Origin: Leucobacter tardus
GTDB lineage: Bacteria; Actinomycetota; Actinomycetes; Actinomycetales; Microbacteriaceae
Assembly (NCBI RefSeq): GCF_017583045.1
Contig: NZ_JAGFBF010000003.1
Coordinates: 27,119-91,118, forward strand
Length of the DNA stretch: 64,000 bases
Reading direction: 5' to 3'
Under the pieces are notes generated by a model. It was not told the DNA's origin. It did not search any database and saw only the letters and a list, made by a program, of their open reading frames with translations. Each line of letters starts with the position of its first letter. The first letter of the stretch is position 1. Below are positions 36,018 to 45,240 of this stretch, piece by piece. Both the position numbers and the translations under genes were made by a program.

Positions 36018-36716
36018 TCAGTTGAAGCGGTAGCCGACGCCTCGAACGGTCGACAGGATGCGCGGTGATCTTGGGTCGGTCTCGATCCGAGATCGGATGC
36101 GCTTGACGTGCACGTCGAGCGTCTTCGTATCGCCGTAGTAGTCGCTGCCCCAGATGAGATCGATGAGCTGACCGCGGGTCAGCACGCGACCCGAGTTGCG
36201 CATCAGCAGTTCGAGCAGCTGGAACTCGCGGAGCGGCATCGCGACCTCTTCGCCTCGGACACGGACGGTGTGACGCTCCGTATCGAGGCGGACCTCGAGT
36301 TCATCGAGCACACCGTCAGGATCGTCGGACACCTCCTCGGCGCCGGCCGTAGCCGCGCTCCTCCGGAGTGCCGCCCTGACGCGCGCGAGAAGTTCGCGCG
36401 TCGAATACGGCTTCGTGACGTAATCATCGGCCCCGAGCTCGAGACCGACGACGATATCGACTTCGCTGTCTTTCGCGGTCAGCATGATGATCGGGATCTG
36501 CGACGATGCGCGAATGGTACGGCACACCTCCGTTCCCGGGAGGCCGGGAAGCATGAGATCGAGCAGAACGAGGTCGTACGCAGTCGCGTCGAAGAGCGCG
36601 ACGGCGTCGGGGCCGGTCGCCGCTACGGTGATGTCGAACCCCTCGCGCTCGAGCAGAAAGGCGAGCGGACCCGAGATGGACTCTTCGTCCTCGACGAGCA
36701 GGATTCGTTGCGTCAT
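36018..36716 (-). CDS. regX3: Response regulator RegX3-like (OmpR family)
   Basis: The phosphate-responsive regulator paired with SenX3. The receiver domain has the acidic pair VEDEE, phosphoacceptor Asp53 (LVLLDLMLPGLPG) and the conserved Lys in DDYVTKPYSTREL. The winged helix contains MPLREFQLLELLMRNSGR and TKTLDVHVKRIRSRIE. 232 aa. The start overlaps the kinase stop by 4 nt. Expected targets include the pstS and phoU promoters, both of which have GTTCACC repeats in this window. Confidence 0.93.
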   Translation of the reverse strand: MTQRILLVEDEESISGPLAFLLEREGFDITVAATGPDAVALFDATAYDLVLLDLMLPGLPGTEVCRTIRASSQIPIIMLTAKDSEVDIVVGLELGADDYVTKPYSTRELLARVRAALRRSAATAGAEEVSDDPDGVLDELEVRLDTERHTVRVRGEEVAMPLREFQLLELLMRNSGRVLTRGQLIDLIWGSDYYGDTKTLDVHVKRIRSRIETDPRSPRILSTVRGVGYRFN

Positions 36717-37915
36717 GCGGTGCTCCGTGTGGGTTCTGCCGGTTCGACGGCCTTCTTGATCTTCTTCTTCGCGCGTTTCTTCGCGCGCTGCGGGTCTTCG
36801 TCGATGAGGGGAAACGTCAGACTGAAGCTGGACCCCACCCCCGGTTGAGACCAGACGTCCACGTCGCCGCCGTGGGCACGCATGGTGTGGCGCGCGATAC
36901 TGAGCCCGAGACCGGTACCGCCGCCCTCGCGACTGCGCGATTCGTCGAGACGATAGAACCGCTCGAAGATGCGCGGGAGGTGCTCGGGGGGAATGCCAGC
37001 GCCCTGGTCGGTGATCGTGACCACCATCTGCTTGCTGGTGATCTCCATGCCGACCCCGACGCGTCCGCCATCCGGAGAGTGCTGAATCGCGTTGCTCAGG
37101 AGGTTCGCGACCGCGACCGAGAGCGACGAGGGTTTGCCCTGGATCACGGGCTCGCGCTCGGGAGAGCGGGGCTCCGTGACGATCAGGTCGACACTGCTGG
37201 CGGTCGCATACCCCCGATGCGCCTCGACCTCGATACGCACGAGCTCGCGCAGATCGACGCGCTCCCGGTCTTCGGGCTTCAACGTCGACTGTGCCTCCGA
37301 CAGATGAATGATGTCGCGCGACAGGTCTCCGAGTCGCTTCGACTCCTTCATCAGTGAGGTCGCGAACTTTCGCACGGTCGGAGGCTGATCCGCGGCCTCC
37401 TTCACCGCTTCAGCGAGCAGACCGATCGCGGCGATCGGTGTCTTGAGTTCGTGACTCACGTTCGCGATGAAGTCGCGGCGCATTGCGTTCACGCGCTGCT
37501 CTTCCCCCAGATCTTCGGCGAGCACGACGAGGAAGCGCTGCTGCAGCTTGATGATGTGGATACGCACCGTGTTCGACGGATCCTCGGGGTCGGGCTCGCG
37601 GGTATCCGCGATGCCCGTCGACATGACCTGGCGGGCGCGCCGCAAGAACTCGGGTTCGCGCAGCTCTTCACCGCTGACCTGACGTTCGTCACGGGCAGCA
37701 GGGTTCACGTAGACGGGGCTCAACGATGCGTCGAGAATCACCGCGAACGTGTCGAACTCATGCAGGATGGTCACCGCAGCGTCGGGCAATTCCGGTCTCA
37801 TCATCCGAGCACGGCGCCTCCCCGCAGACCGGGCCGCGAGAATCGTCGCCGTGATGAGCGCCCCGACGGCCGCACCGAGTCCGACTGACGCGAGCACGAG
37901 AATGGTCGGGGACAT
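36713..37915 (-). CDS. senX3: Sensor histidine kinase SenX3-like
   Basis: A 400-residue membrane kinase: one N-terminal membrane segment (ILVLASVGLGAAVGALITAT), a PAS-like region (residues ~45-140), the HisKA phosphorylation site His155 in NVSHELKTPIAAIGLL, and an ATPase domain with VANLLSNAIQHSPDGG and GGGTGLGLSIARHTM. The C-terminus ends in a Lys-rich stretch (RAKKRAKKKIKKAVEPAE), which is unusual. The ATG at 37915 follows TACGAT by 6 nt; the frame to 37993 would cross the PHO-box array. It controls the phosphate-starvation response with RegX3 and, by analogy, PhoU. Confidence 0.92.
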   Translation of the reverse strand: MSPTILVLASVGLGAAVGALITATILAARSAGRRRARMMRPELPDAAVTILHEFDTFAVILDASLSPVYVNPAARDERQVSGEELREPEFLRRARQVMSTGIADTREPDPEDPSNTVRIHIIKLQQRFLVVLAEDLGEEQRVNAMRRDFIANVSHELKTPIAAIGLLAEAVKEAADQPPTVRKFATSLMKESKRLGDLSRDIIHLSEAQSTLKPEDRERVDLRELVRIEVEAHRGYATASSVDLIVTEPRSPEREPVIQGKPSSLSVAVANLLSNAIQHSPDGGRVGVGMEITSKQMVVTITDQGAGIPPEHLPRIFERFYRLDESRSREGGGTGLGLSIARHTMRAHGGDVDVWSQPGVGSSFSLTFPLIDEDPQRAKKRAKKKIKKAVEPAEPTRSTA

Positions 37916-37921
37916 GTCTTC

Positions 37922-37927
37922 ATCGTA
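37922..37927 (-). promoter_or_regulatory. -10 box of senX3 (leaderless-type)
   Basis: TACGAT on the minus strand, 6 nt before the senX3 ATG and 28 nt from the nearest PHO-box unit, compatible with autoregulation. Confidence 0.5.
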
Positions 37928-37954
37928 GAGTGGACTCCCGGCGCCGCACGACGT

Positions 37955-37998
37955 GTTCAGCAACTGTTCACCTCTGCTCCGGTCGGCGTTCACCGCCG
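37955..37998. promoter_or_regulatory. PHO-box-like array between senX3 and phoU
   Basis: GTTCAGC at 37955, GTTCACC at 37966 and GTTCACC at 37988 are all in register with an 11-nt period; the unit at 37977 is degenerate. It lies in the divergent region and could control both senX3-regX3 and phoU. Confidence 0.75.
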
Positions 37999-38067
37999 CG
38001 GGTCACACTGGAAGCACTGTGGCTGCAGCCGTCGGCCCCCAGTCCGTCAGTCCGAGAAGGGAAACGC

Positions 38068-38709
38068 ATGCGCGAAGTGTTCCAGCAGTCGTTGCGCGAG
38101 GTGCAGGATCGCCTCGTCGAGATCGCCGAGTTGGTCGAGGAGTCGATCCAGAAGGCGACCACGGCGTTCTCGCACTCCGACGTGGCGCTCGCCGAACAGG
38201 TGATCGACGGAGATGAGGAGGTGGAGCGTCGAGTCGCTTCACTCGACGATCTCTCCATCGACATTCTCGCGCGCCAGCAGCCCGTCGCCTCCGACCTTCG
38301 TCTGATGGTGGGAGCGCTGCGCATGAGCGCATCGCTCGAGCGCATGTCGGATCTCGCGGGGCACATCGCGCAGCTCGCCCGTTACCGGTACCCGGAGAGC
38401 GCTGTGCCGAGCGGTCTTACCGACATCTTCCTGCGCATGGGCGAGGTCGACGTGGTCATGGCGGGCAAGCTCGTGGAGTTGCTGCGCACGCAGGAGCCGC
38501 GCACGATCGCCGAGATCCGGGATCTCGATGACGACCTCGATGAGTTGCACGCACGCGTGTTCGAGAAAGTGTTGAGCAACAAGCTCTCCGACAACCCGAC
38601 CGGTGTCGTCGACGCAACGCTCGCCAGCCGGTACCACGAGCGCTTCGGCGACCACGCCGTCGACATCGCCAAGTACGTCGAGTACTTCCTCGGCGGCGAA
38701 CTCCGCTGA
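38068..38709 (+). CDS. phoU: Phosphate signalling protein PhoU
   Basis: PhoU is a helical-bundle protein that links the Pst transporter to the phosphate sensor kinase and restrains the starvation response when phosphate is plentiful. The sequence has two PhoU repeats with metal-site motifs of the type ExxxD: LVEIAELVEESIQKATTAF, ALRMSASLERMSDLAGHIA and ASRYHERFGDHAVDIAKYVE. 213 aa from the ATG at 38068, which follows GAGAAGGGA. It lies apart from pst but beside its partners senX3-regX3. Confidence 0.95.
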   Translation: MREVFQQSLREVQDRLVEIAELVEESIQKATTAFSHSDVALAEQVIDGDEEVERRVASLDDLSIDILARQQPVASDLRLMVGALRMSASLERMSDLAGHIAQLARYRYPESAVPSGLTDIFLRMGEVDVVMAGKLVELLRTQEPRTIAEIRDLDDDLDELHARVFEKVLSNKLSDNPTGVVDATLASRYHERFGDHAVDIAKYVEYFLGGELR

Positions 38710-38765
38710 CGAGCTGCGGATCGGTCCGAGGCGAACGGTCGAGCCGCCCCTCGGGCGGCGACCAG

Positions 38766-38771
38766 TAGGGT
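38766..38771 (+). promoter_or_regulatory. -10 box of cysS (leaderless-type)
   Basis: TAGGGT lies 7 nt (AGAGGCT) before the cysS GTG. Confidence 0.5.
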
Positions 38772-38778
38772 AGAGGCT

Positions 38779-40233
38779 GTGAATCAGCGCATCTACGACT
38801 CGAAGCGTCAGGAACTCCTCGACCTCGACCCGGTGACCCCGGGCGAGGTGGGCCTGTACGTCTGCGGGCCGACGGTGCAGTCCGCTCCTCACATCGGGCA
38901 TCTGCGCAGCGCCCTCGTCTACGATCAGATCCGCCGCTGGCTCGGGGCCAGTGGATACCGTGTCACCCTGATCCGCAACGTCACCGACATCGATGACAAG
39001 ATCCTCGATGGGGCGCGTGCCGCGGCGGACGCGGGAGCCCCCGAGGAGTGGTGGGCGCTCGCGTATCGGGTGGAGCGCGACTTCACCGCGGCGTACGATG
39101 CGATCGGCGTGCTCCCGCCCACGTACGAGCCGCGCGCGACGGCGAACATCCAGGAGATGATCGATCTCATCGGTCAGCTCATCGATCGCGGTCATGCCTA
39201 TGTCGCCGAGGACGGGTCGGGGAGCGTCTACTTCGATACCCGGAGCTGGCCGGAGTATGGTGCGCTGACTCACCAGAGCTTGGATCAGATGGAGGACGCG
39301 GCGGACAGCGAACCGGTCGGCAAACGCGATCCTCGTGATTTCGCGCTCTGGAAGGCGCATCGCGAGCACGAGCCGGTGACCGCGTCGTGGGCGTCGCCGT
39401 GGGGACGGGGTCGACCTGGCTGGCACATCGAGTGCTCGGCGATGTCGACACGGTATCTCGGCGACGAGTTCGACATTCATGGAGGCGGGCTCGACCTCCG
39501 CTTTCCGCACCACGAGAACGAGCTCGCCCAGTCGAATGCGGCGGGTCACCCGTTCGCGCGTCTCTGGATTCACAACGGCCTCGTGAACACCGGTGGGCAG
39601 AAGATGTCGAAGTCGCTCGGCAACTCCCTGTTCGCGAGTGATCTGCTCGCGCAGGCCCGACCCATCGCGCTGCGGTACTTTCTCGGATCGGCGCACTACC
39701 GTTCAACGCTCGAATTCAGCGAGGAGTCGCTCGCCGAAGCGGAGACGGCGCTCTCGCGCATCGAGGGGTTCGTATCGCGGGTGGAACGGGCCGCGGGCGA
39801 CGATGCGGGGTTCCCTGCTCTGAACGGCACTGCGTCGGTGGCGGATCTGCCCGAAGCGTTCGTCTCGGCGATGCACGATGATTTCGGTGTGCCGCAGGCC
39901 CTCGGCGTGCTGCACCAGACCGTCCGCGCCGGCAACACGGCCCTCGACGACGGTGATCTCGATGCGAGCATCGCCGCCGCAGCGCAGGTCGCCGCGATGC
40001 TCGACGTCTTCGGAGTCGACGGTCGAGCCGACCAGTGGTCGGCCGGCGCCTCCGCGAATGATGATCGCCCTGCCGCCGTGCTGGACGCGCTGATCGGCGG
40101 ACTTCTCGCTGACCGCGCCTCCGCGAGAGCGGCAAAAGACTTCGCCTTGAGCGACACCATTCGCGATCGCTTGCAGCATGCGGGCGTCGCCCTGGAAGAC
40201 AGTCCGACCGGAACTCGCTGGAGTGTGACATGA
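38779..40233 (+). CDS. cysS: Cysteinyl-tRNA synthetase
   Basis: Charges tRNA-Cys. Class I features: LYVCGPTVQ with the zinc-binding cysteine, HIGH in [23 protein letters not shown] and [11 protein letters not shown] (zinc/anticodon), and KMSKS in [14 protein letters not shown]. The 484-residue length is normal for CysS and longer than the MshC paralogue. The C-terminal end matches CysS ([20 protein letters not shown]), which separates it from mycothiol ligase MshC. The GTG start has no clear ribosome site. It overlaps rlmB by ATGA. Confidence 0.97.
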   Translation: MNQRIYDSKRQELLDLDPVTPGEVGLYVCGPTVQSAPHIGHLRSALVYDQIRRWLGASGYRVTLIRNVTDIDDKILDGARAAADAGAPEEWWALAYRVERDFTAAYDAIGVLPPTYEPRATANIQEMIDLIGQLIDRGHAYVAEDGSGSVYFDTRSWPEYGALTHQSLDQMEDAADSEPVGKRDPRDFALWKAHREHEPVTASWASPWGRGRPGWHIECSAMSTRYLGDEFDIHGGGLDLRFPHHENELAQSNAAGHPFARLWIHNGLVNTGGQKMSKSLGNSLFASDLLAQARPIALRYFLGSAHYRSTLEFSEESLAEAETALSRIEGFVSRVERAAGDDAGFPALNGTASVADLPEAFVSAMHDDFGVPQALGVLHQTVRAGNTALDDGDLDASIAAAAQVAAMLDVFGVDGRADQWSAGASANDDRPAAVLDALIGGLLADRASARAAKDFALSDTIRDRLQHAGVALEDSPTGTRWSVT

Positions 40234-41231
40234 ATACGAAGAAGGGGCGCCCAGGCGCCGTACGTAAGAAGAGCCGCGGGAAGGCCGTCGGCTCCGGCGG
40301 TCAGGGCCGGCAGGCGCTCGAGGGCAAGAAACCGACGCCGAAGGCTGAGGACCGCCCGTACCATCCCGCGGGCAAGGCCAAGGCCGCGCGCGAGCGCTAC
40401 GATGCGGCGCGCCAGCGGCACGGTGGCGGCAAGGACTCGGGAGAGCGACGGGGTCGGGCCCCGCAGCAGACTGACGACTCCGAGCTCGTGACCGGCCGGA
40501 ACGCGGTGCTCGAGGCCTTGCGCACGAAGTCGCCCGCAACGACGCTCTATATCGCCGCCAAGGTGGAGATGGATGATCGATTCCGGGAGATCTTGAGTCT
40601 CGCGGTGAAGTCGAATCTGCCGGTGCTCGAGGTGATGCGTCCTGAGCTGGACCGCATGGTGTCGCGCGATACCGTGCACCAGGGTGTTGCGCTGAAGGTG
40701 CCGCCGTACGAGTACGCGCACCCGATTGATCTGCTGGAGAAGGTGGTCGATCGCCATCAGACCCCGCTCTTCGTCGCGCTCGACGGCGTCACGGATCCTC
40801 GCAATCTCGGGGCGATCATTCGATCCGTCGCGGCGTTCGGCGGGCAGGGCGTCATCGTTCCGCAGCGACGCGCTGCGCCGGTGAACTCGGCCGCGTGGCG
40901 GACCTCCGCCGGGGCAGCGGCGCGGATCCCGGTGGCGATGGCGGGCAATCTCACGCAGACGCTGAAGGACATGAAGAAGCAGGGCGTCTTCGTGGTGGGT
41001 CTCGATGGCGACGGCGATGTTCCGCTGCCTGGCCTCGATCTCGCCGACCGTCCGCTCGTGCTCGTGATCGGCAGCGAGGGCAAGGGTCTCTCGCGACTCG
41101 TAGCCGAGCACTGCGATGCGCTGGTCTCGATCCCGATCACGGGGGCGGCCGAATCGCTCAACGCGAGTGTGGCGGCGAGTGTCACCCTGTACGAGGTCGC
41201 GAAGCTGCGCGGGGAGTCCCGTCGGGGCTGA
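40230..41231 (+). CDS. rlmB: 23S rRNA (guanosine-2'-O-)-methyltransferase RlmB-like
   Basis: A TrmH/SPOUT methyltransferase of 333 aa. The first ~80 residues are a Lys/Arg/Gly-rich tail ([20 protein letters not shown]), common in actinobacterial homologues. An L30e-like substrate domain begins at [20 protein letters not shown]. The SPOUT knot motifs are [38 protein letters not shown] and [15 protein letters not shown]. Translationally coupled to cysS. Exact target base is inferred from the family. Confidence 0.92.
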   Translation: MNTKKGRPGAVRKKSRGKAVGSGGQGRQALEGKKPTPKAEDRPYHPAGKAKAARERYDAARQRHGGGKDSGERRGRAPQQTDDSELVTGRNAVLEALRTKSPATTLYIAAKVEMDDRFREILSLAVKSNLPVLEVMRPELDRMVSRDTVHQGVALKVPPYEYAHPIDLLEKVVDRHQTPLFVALDGVTDPRNLGAIIRSVAAFGGQGVIVPQRRAAPVNSAAWRTSAGAAARIPVAMAGNLTQTLKDMKKQGVFVVGLDGDGDVPLPGLDLADRPLVLVIGSEGKGLSRLVAEHCDALVSIPITGAAESLNASVAASVTLYEVAKLRGESRRG

Positions 41232-41239
41232 CCCCCGCA

Positions 41240-41698
41240 TCACAGGACTCCCATGACTTCGGCGCGCCAGCGTCCGTGGGCGAGTTCGAGACGCATGGCG
41301 ACAGCGATGGCGCGACGACCGACGTAGACGGTGACGCTCGCCTCGACGGCCCCGGGCCTGGGCTCCGAGGTGAACACCGAACCGGGATGCGGAACCATGC
41401 GGCGGTGATCACGGTGCACCGCTCGCCGCTCAGCGCGAAGTTGGCGTTGGAAGAACAGTTGCTCCGCAGCAGATGCTGAAAGGCGACTGCGCAATTGGGT
41501 GAACGGCCGGCTCCCGTCCAGAACTTCGACCGCGTGAACCGCGAGGGCGGCGATGAAGGCCCGAGGCGGGGGAGGGATGTCCGGAGGGCTGTTCGGAGCG
41601 GTCGCAGTGCGTGAGGCGAGGGGAGGGTGTCCGGGCACGACGGGCGCTCCTGTTCCAATGGGTGCATCGAAGCGGCGCTCTCCCCTGGGATGCCCCAC
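41240..41698 (-). CDS. Rv3235-family protein
   Basis: A 152-residue protein whose C-terminal ~100 residues (FIAALAVHAVEVLDGSRPFT, QLFFQRQLRAERRAVHRD and VTVYVGRRAIAVAMRLE) match the small actinobacterial family typified by mycobacterial Rv3235, usually found in the secA/pdtaS neighbourhood. The N-terminal third is Pro/Ala-rich and variable. The GTG at 41698 is uncertain. A competing frame on the same strand (to 41763) is Ser/Pro/Arg-rich and looks like a shadow. Function unknown; placement beside pdtaS fits. Confidence 0.72.
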   Translation of the reverse strand: MGHPRGERRFDAPIGTGAPVVPGHPPLASRTATAPNSPPDIPPPPRAFIAALAVHAVEVLDGSRPFTQLRSRLSASAAEQLFFQRQLRAERRAVHRDHRRMVPHPGSVFTSEPRPGAVEASVTVYVGRRAIAVAMRLELAHGRWRAEVMGVL

Positions 41699-41817
41699 CT
41701 GTTGGCCGCGTCTCGTGATTCCACCTTAGAAAACGGTGGGCGAGGCGTGTCAACGGCGATCATTCCCTGTGCGCGGATGCGCAGGTGACACGATCATCGG
41801 AGGGTAGGCTGACTTCC

Positions 41818-43344
41818 GTGTCGACACTGCGAAAACTTGCCGAGAAATACTCCAGCCTGGGGCAGGAGGAGATCGACTGGCTCGAGCTGCTCATGTTCGA
41901 TTGGCCGCTGCTCGCCGATCTCGCTCTGGGCGATGTCGTGCTGTGGGCTCCCACGCCCGACGGCACGTATCTCGCAGTCGCGCACAGCAGACCGGCCGGT
42001 TCGGTCACGATGTTCTACCGCGACATCCTGGGCGAGTACCTGCGTCCGGACTGGCAGGATCTCGTGGATGAGGCGCTGCAGACGCGCGAACCCGTGAACT
42101 CGACGGCACCCGCCTGGTACGAAGAGAATCCGATGCGTCTGACGGCCTATTCGGTCGCACGACGCGATAGCGACGGGCATCCGTCGCAGCCGTTCGCGGT
42201 GATCACGCTGCACACCAGCGTCTCGGACGCGAGGAACGCCTCTCGCATCGGAGCGGCGTTCCGGGAGTGCGCTCTCGACATCTTCACGATGATCCAGCAC
42301 GGCGACTTCCCATCACCCGGCACGAGTCGCGGACGCGAGCGGGGGGCGCCGCGTGCGGCGGACGGCCTGGTGCGCGTCGACCCCGAAGGTCTCGTGCACT
42401 TCGCGAGCCCGAACACGCAGTCCACCTTCAACCTGCTCGGGTACCGCGACGAGCTCGAGGGGGAGAGCTTCCCGGAAGCGGTCGCAGAGATCGTCCGCGG
42501 TCAGTTCGATACGAACGAGAGCCTGCCCCTGATCGCCCAGGGGAAGATCGCGAAGCGTGCCGACCTCGAAGCGCTGGGTCGCACCGTGACCCTCCGTTCG
42601 ATCCCGGTCATCCGCGACGGGCACCGTGCCGGCGGCATCGTGCTGACCCGCGACGTGACCGAGATCCGTCAGCAGGCGCAGGAACTCATCACGAAGGACG
42701 CCACGATCCGGGAGATCCATCACCGGGTGAAGAACAACCTGCAGACGGTCGCGTCGCTGCTCCGCGTGCAGGCGCGCCGCGCTCGCGCGGAGGAGGCGAA
42801 GCAGGTGCTGGGTCAGGCGATGCGACGCGTCGCCGCGATCGCCGTCGTGCACGACACGCTGTCGACCGGCCTCTCCCAGATCGTCGACTTCGACGTGGTC
42901 TTCGATCGAGTCGTCGGTCTGGCGGCCGAGGTCGCGAGCCTGCACGGCACCACGGTGCACCCCCGCAAGGAAGGCACGTTCGGTGAGCTCCCCTCGGAGT
43001 ACGCGACGCCGCTTGCGCTCGCCCTCACCGAGGTGGTGACGAACGCCGTCGAGCACGGATTGGCCGGTCGCGAAGGCGAAGTGTTCGTCCGCGCGAATCG
43101 CGACGACCGCCGACTTTCCGTCGAGGTCGTGGATACCGGGACCGGACTGCCTGGCGGAACTGTCGGCGATGGCCTCGGCACGCAGATCGTGCGGACACTG
43201 ATCGAGGGCGAACTCGGGGGCACCATCACGTGGAGTCCTGATGCCGCCGGCGGCACGCGGGTGGAGATCGAGATTCCACTGCACTGGATCAACACGCAGA
43301 CGCGCCCGATCCCGCGACTCGAGAACGACGAGTCGCGGAACTGA
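41818..43344 (+). CDS. pdtaS: Sensor histidine kinase PdtaS-like
   Basis: A cytosolic kinase of 508 aa whose mycobacterial homologue acts with the antiterminator PdtaR. The N-terminal GAF-like domain starts STLRKLAEKYSSLGQEEIDW and has WPLLADLALGDVVLW. A PAS domain (~residues 185-290) follows, then a HisKA_2 domain with His301/His302 in IREIHHRVKNNLQTVASLLR. The ATPase has ALTEVVTNAVEHG and GDGLGTQIVRTLIEGELGG. The GTG at 41818 is preferred because orthologues begin with a similar STL motif; an upstream start at 41785 exists. No pdtaR or whiB gene lies next to it here. Confidence 0.92.
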   Translation: MSTLRKLAEKYSSLGQEEIDWLELLMFDWPLLADLALGDVVLWAPTPDGTYLAVAHSRPAGSVTMFYRDILGEYLRPDWQDLVDEALQTREPVNSTAPAWYEENPMRLTAYSVARRDSDGHPSQPFAVITLHTSVSDARNASRIGAAFRECALDIFTMIQHGDFPSPGTSRGRERGAPRAADGLVRVDPEGLVHFASPNTQSTFNLLGYRDELEGESFPEAVAEIVRGQFDTNESLPLIAQGKIAKRADLEALGRTVTLRSIPVIRDGHRAGGIVLTRDVTEIRQQAQELITKDATIREIHHRVKNNLQTVASLLRVQARRARAEEAKQVLGQAMRRVAAIAVVHDTLSTGLSQIVDFDVVFDRVVGLAAEVASLHGTTVHPRKEGTFGELPSEYATPLALALTEVVTNAVEHGLAGREGEVFVRANRDDRRLSVEVVDTGTGLPGGTVGDGLGTQIVRTLIEGELGGTITWSPDAAGGTRVEIEIPLHWINTQTRPIPRLENDESRN

Positions 43345-43348
43345 GGCG

Positions 43349-43678
43349 TCAGCGACGACCGCGCAGGATGACGGCCACCGCGACCACGAGGAGCAATGCG
43401 CCGAGTCCGAGGATCACGCCCGTGATCCAAACGCCGGGGTCCACGGTGCCGGGAGCGACCGTCTGCTGCAGCACGCCGGCGCAGAAGGCCAGAACGAGTA
43501 CACCCCAGACGATGGTGCCGGTGCTGGCACCTGAGCGTTTCCCAGGCGCCAGCGGCGCTTCCGGAGTCTGAGGTTCGGCGGTCGGAGGTGCGGCGCCCGA
43601 TCCAGATTCAGCGGCCAGCGGCGTCGTGGGCGACGCGGGGCTCGCGGGCTCCGGAGGTTCGAGGGGGGTGGTATTCAT
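43349..43678 (-). CDS. Two-helix membrane protein, 109 aa
   Basis: The first ~50 residues are rich in Pro, Ala, Ser and Glu (NTTPLEPPEPASPASPTTPL) and should be disordered and cytoplasmic. Two helices follow (about IVWGVLVLAFCAGVLQQ and WITGVILGLGALLLVVAVAV), with a short RGRR end. Its ATG overlaps the stop of the upstream PspC-domain gene by 4 nt, so it is the second gene of that operon. No named domain. Confidence 0.75.
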   Translation of the reverse strand: MNTTPLEPPEPASPASPTTPLAAESGSGAAPPTAEPQTPEAPLAPGKRSGASTGTIVWGVLVLAFCAGVLQQTVAPGTVDPGVWITGVILGLGALLLVVAVAVILRGRR

Positions 43679-45126
43679 CGCTGCGCCTCCTCAGGTGCGA
43701 GTGCGGTGGTGGGGGCGGCGGCCATCGCGAAGTCGACGGGGTCGTCGGAGACACGGGCGTTGCCGAATGCGAGCCTGATGGTGACGTGGACCGCCTCATC
43801 GGTCTGCGACTGCTGCGCGGTGCGGCCGCTGGTCTCCGCGGTGATCGTGCGGTGCTGCAGCACTCCCGAGCTCTCGCGACCGTCGGCGGCGGTACCGCGT
43901 TCGGTGATGTTCCCCGCGAGCAGGCGAACGTCGACGATCGTGGGGCGATCCTCGGGGAGCACCACGCGTGCCTGTCCGGCGAGCAGCCAGATCTCGGTGT
44001 CGAACGACCCGGATCCGGAATTGAGGTCGGAGAGGTCGATCGTCGCGTCACCCGCGATCATCGTGACGCCGGGATCGCTGCCATCGGACACCGTGACGGT
44101 GCGGTCGCCGAACGGCTGGAAGGCGGAGCCGGCCGGGAATACCGCGGCGAACAGCAGTGCGATCACGCCGCACCACGACAGGAAGACGATGATCCCGCCG
44201 TCTTTGCCCCGTGCGCCGGCGATGATGAGGGAGAGCCCGAGCACGGCGAGCGCGACGATGCCGCCAATGACGAAGGCGCTTCGGACGGTGCCCGCACCGT
44301 CCGCGAGCGGGAACGTGACCCAGTCGCCGAGGATCGCGGCCGCAGCGGCCCCGCCGGCGAGCAGCGCCAACGCCAGCGTCAGGAGGACGTGCCCGGCGCC
44401 GAGCCGCCTCGCCCGGTGTCTCGCGGTGCTCTCCGCGCTCACCCGCTCGCTCCACTCCGCGGCTCGTCGTCCGACGTCTTCGCCCCACTCACCGGCGCGC
44501 TGGCTCACCTGCTCGCTCCACGGCCCCCAGTCGCGCCCTGAACCGGAACCTGGATCGGTCTCGGGCGTTTCCGCAGCACGGGGCTGCCGAGCCGGTGAGC
44601 CTCGTCCGCGGGAGACGCACCAGACCGCGAGCCAGATCCCTCCACCCACGATCGCGGTCCACCACAGCACGGCGAACAGGGCGGAGATCCAGTCGGGCAT
44701 GCCCCAGACGTCCCAGAGCGCGAGACCGCCGAACGGAAGTCCGGCGATGCGGAGGAGGACCGGGAGTACGATGATCGCCGCGAGCACGACGGCGGTGGTC
44801 AGTACCCCGGTCGACGCTCGCCCCCGGATGATGTCCTCCACGTGGATCCGGCCGGTGTGATCCGGTAGCAGGAGCCACCCGAGCACGTAGAGCAGGATCC
44901 CCGGACCGCCGAGGACGGCGAGCACCACGAAGATGCCGCGCACGATCAGCGGATCGATGTCGATCTTCGCGGCGATGCCGGCTGCGACGCCCGTGAGCCA
45001 GCGATCCTCGGAACGTGCGAGTCCCAGGCCGCGGATCCAACCGAAGAACCCGTCGGCCGGTCGTTCGGAACGGCCCGCCTGCGGTTCGGGGGGAGTCTGC
45101 TCTCCCGTGGAGTGTGGTGCGTTCAT
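43675..45126 (-). CDS. PspC-domain membrane protein with LiaF-like C-terminus
   Basis: A 483-residue protein. Residues ~20-80 are a PspC domain (RWLTGVAAGIAAKIDIDPLI, YVLGWLLLPD), followed by several membrane helices, a charged Trp/Arg/Glu-rich linker (RAGEWGEDVGRRAAEWSERV) and four more helices. The C-terminal ~130 residues form a beta domain (TMIAGDATIDLSDLNSG, EIWLLAGQARVVLPEDRPT) like the toastrack domains of LiaF. GGAG precedes the ATG at 45126. It is divergent from a PspC-domain kinase, suggesting it feeds or restrains that envelope-stress system, as LiaF does (inference). Confidence 0.82.
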   Translation of the reverse strand: MNAPHSTGEQTPPEPQAGRSERPADGFFGWIRGLGLARSEDRWLTGVAAGIAAKIDIDPLIVRGIFVVLAVLGGPGILLYVLGWLLLPDHTGRIHVEDIIRGRASTGVLTTAVVLAAIIVLPVLLRIAGLPFGGLALWDVWGMPDWISALFAVLWWTAIVGGGIWLAVWCVSRGRGSPARQPRAAETPETDPGSGSGRDWGPWSEQVSQRAGEWGEDVGRRAAEWSERVSAESTARHRARRLGAGHVLLTLALALLAGGAAAAAILGDWVTFPLADGAGTVRSAFVIGGIVALAVLGLSLIIAGARGKDGGIIVFLSWCGVIALLFAAVFPAGSAFQPFGDRTVTVSDGSDPGVTMIAGDATIDLSDLNSGSGSFDTEIWLLAGQARVVLPEDRPTIVDVRLLAGNITERGTAADGRESSGVLQHRTITAETSGRTAQQSQTDEAVHVTIRLAFGNARVSDDPVDFAMAAAPTTALAPEEAQR

Positions 45127-45240
45127 GCTCTCGAGTCTCCTCCGCTCCTCCGAGTGACGCCATCGGGGTTCCCCCTGACCGAACCCTGATTCCATGCCGG
45201 GAACGATGCGGGTCGCGCGTCGGGGTGCTTGGATGAGAGT

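Noticed and set aside
41430..41763. Alternative minus-strand frames overlapping the Rv3235-like gene
   Set aside because: They are rich in Ser, Pro and Arg with no conserved segment, while the 41240-41698 frame carries the family motif.
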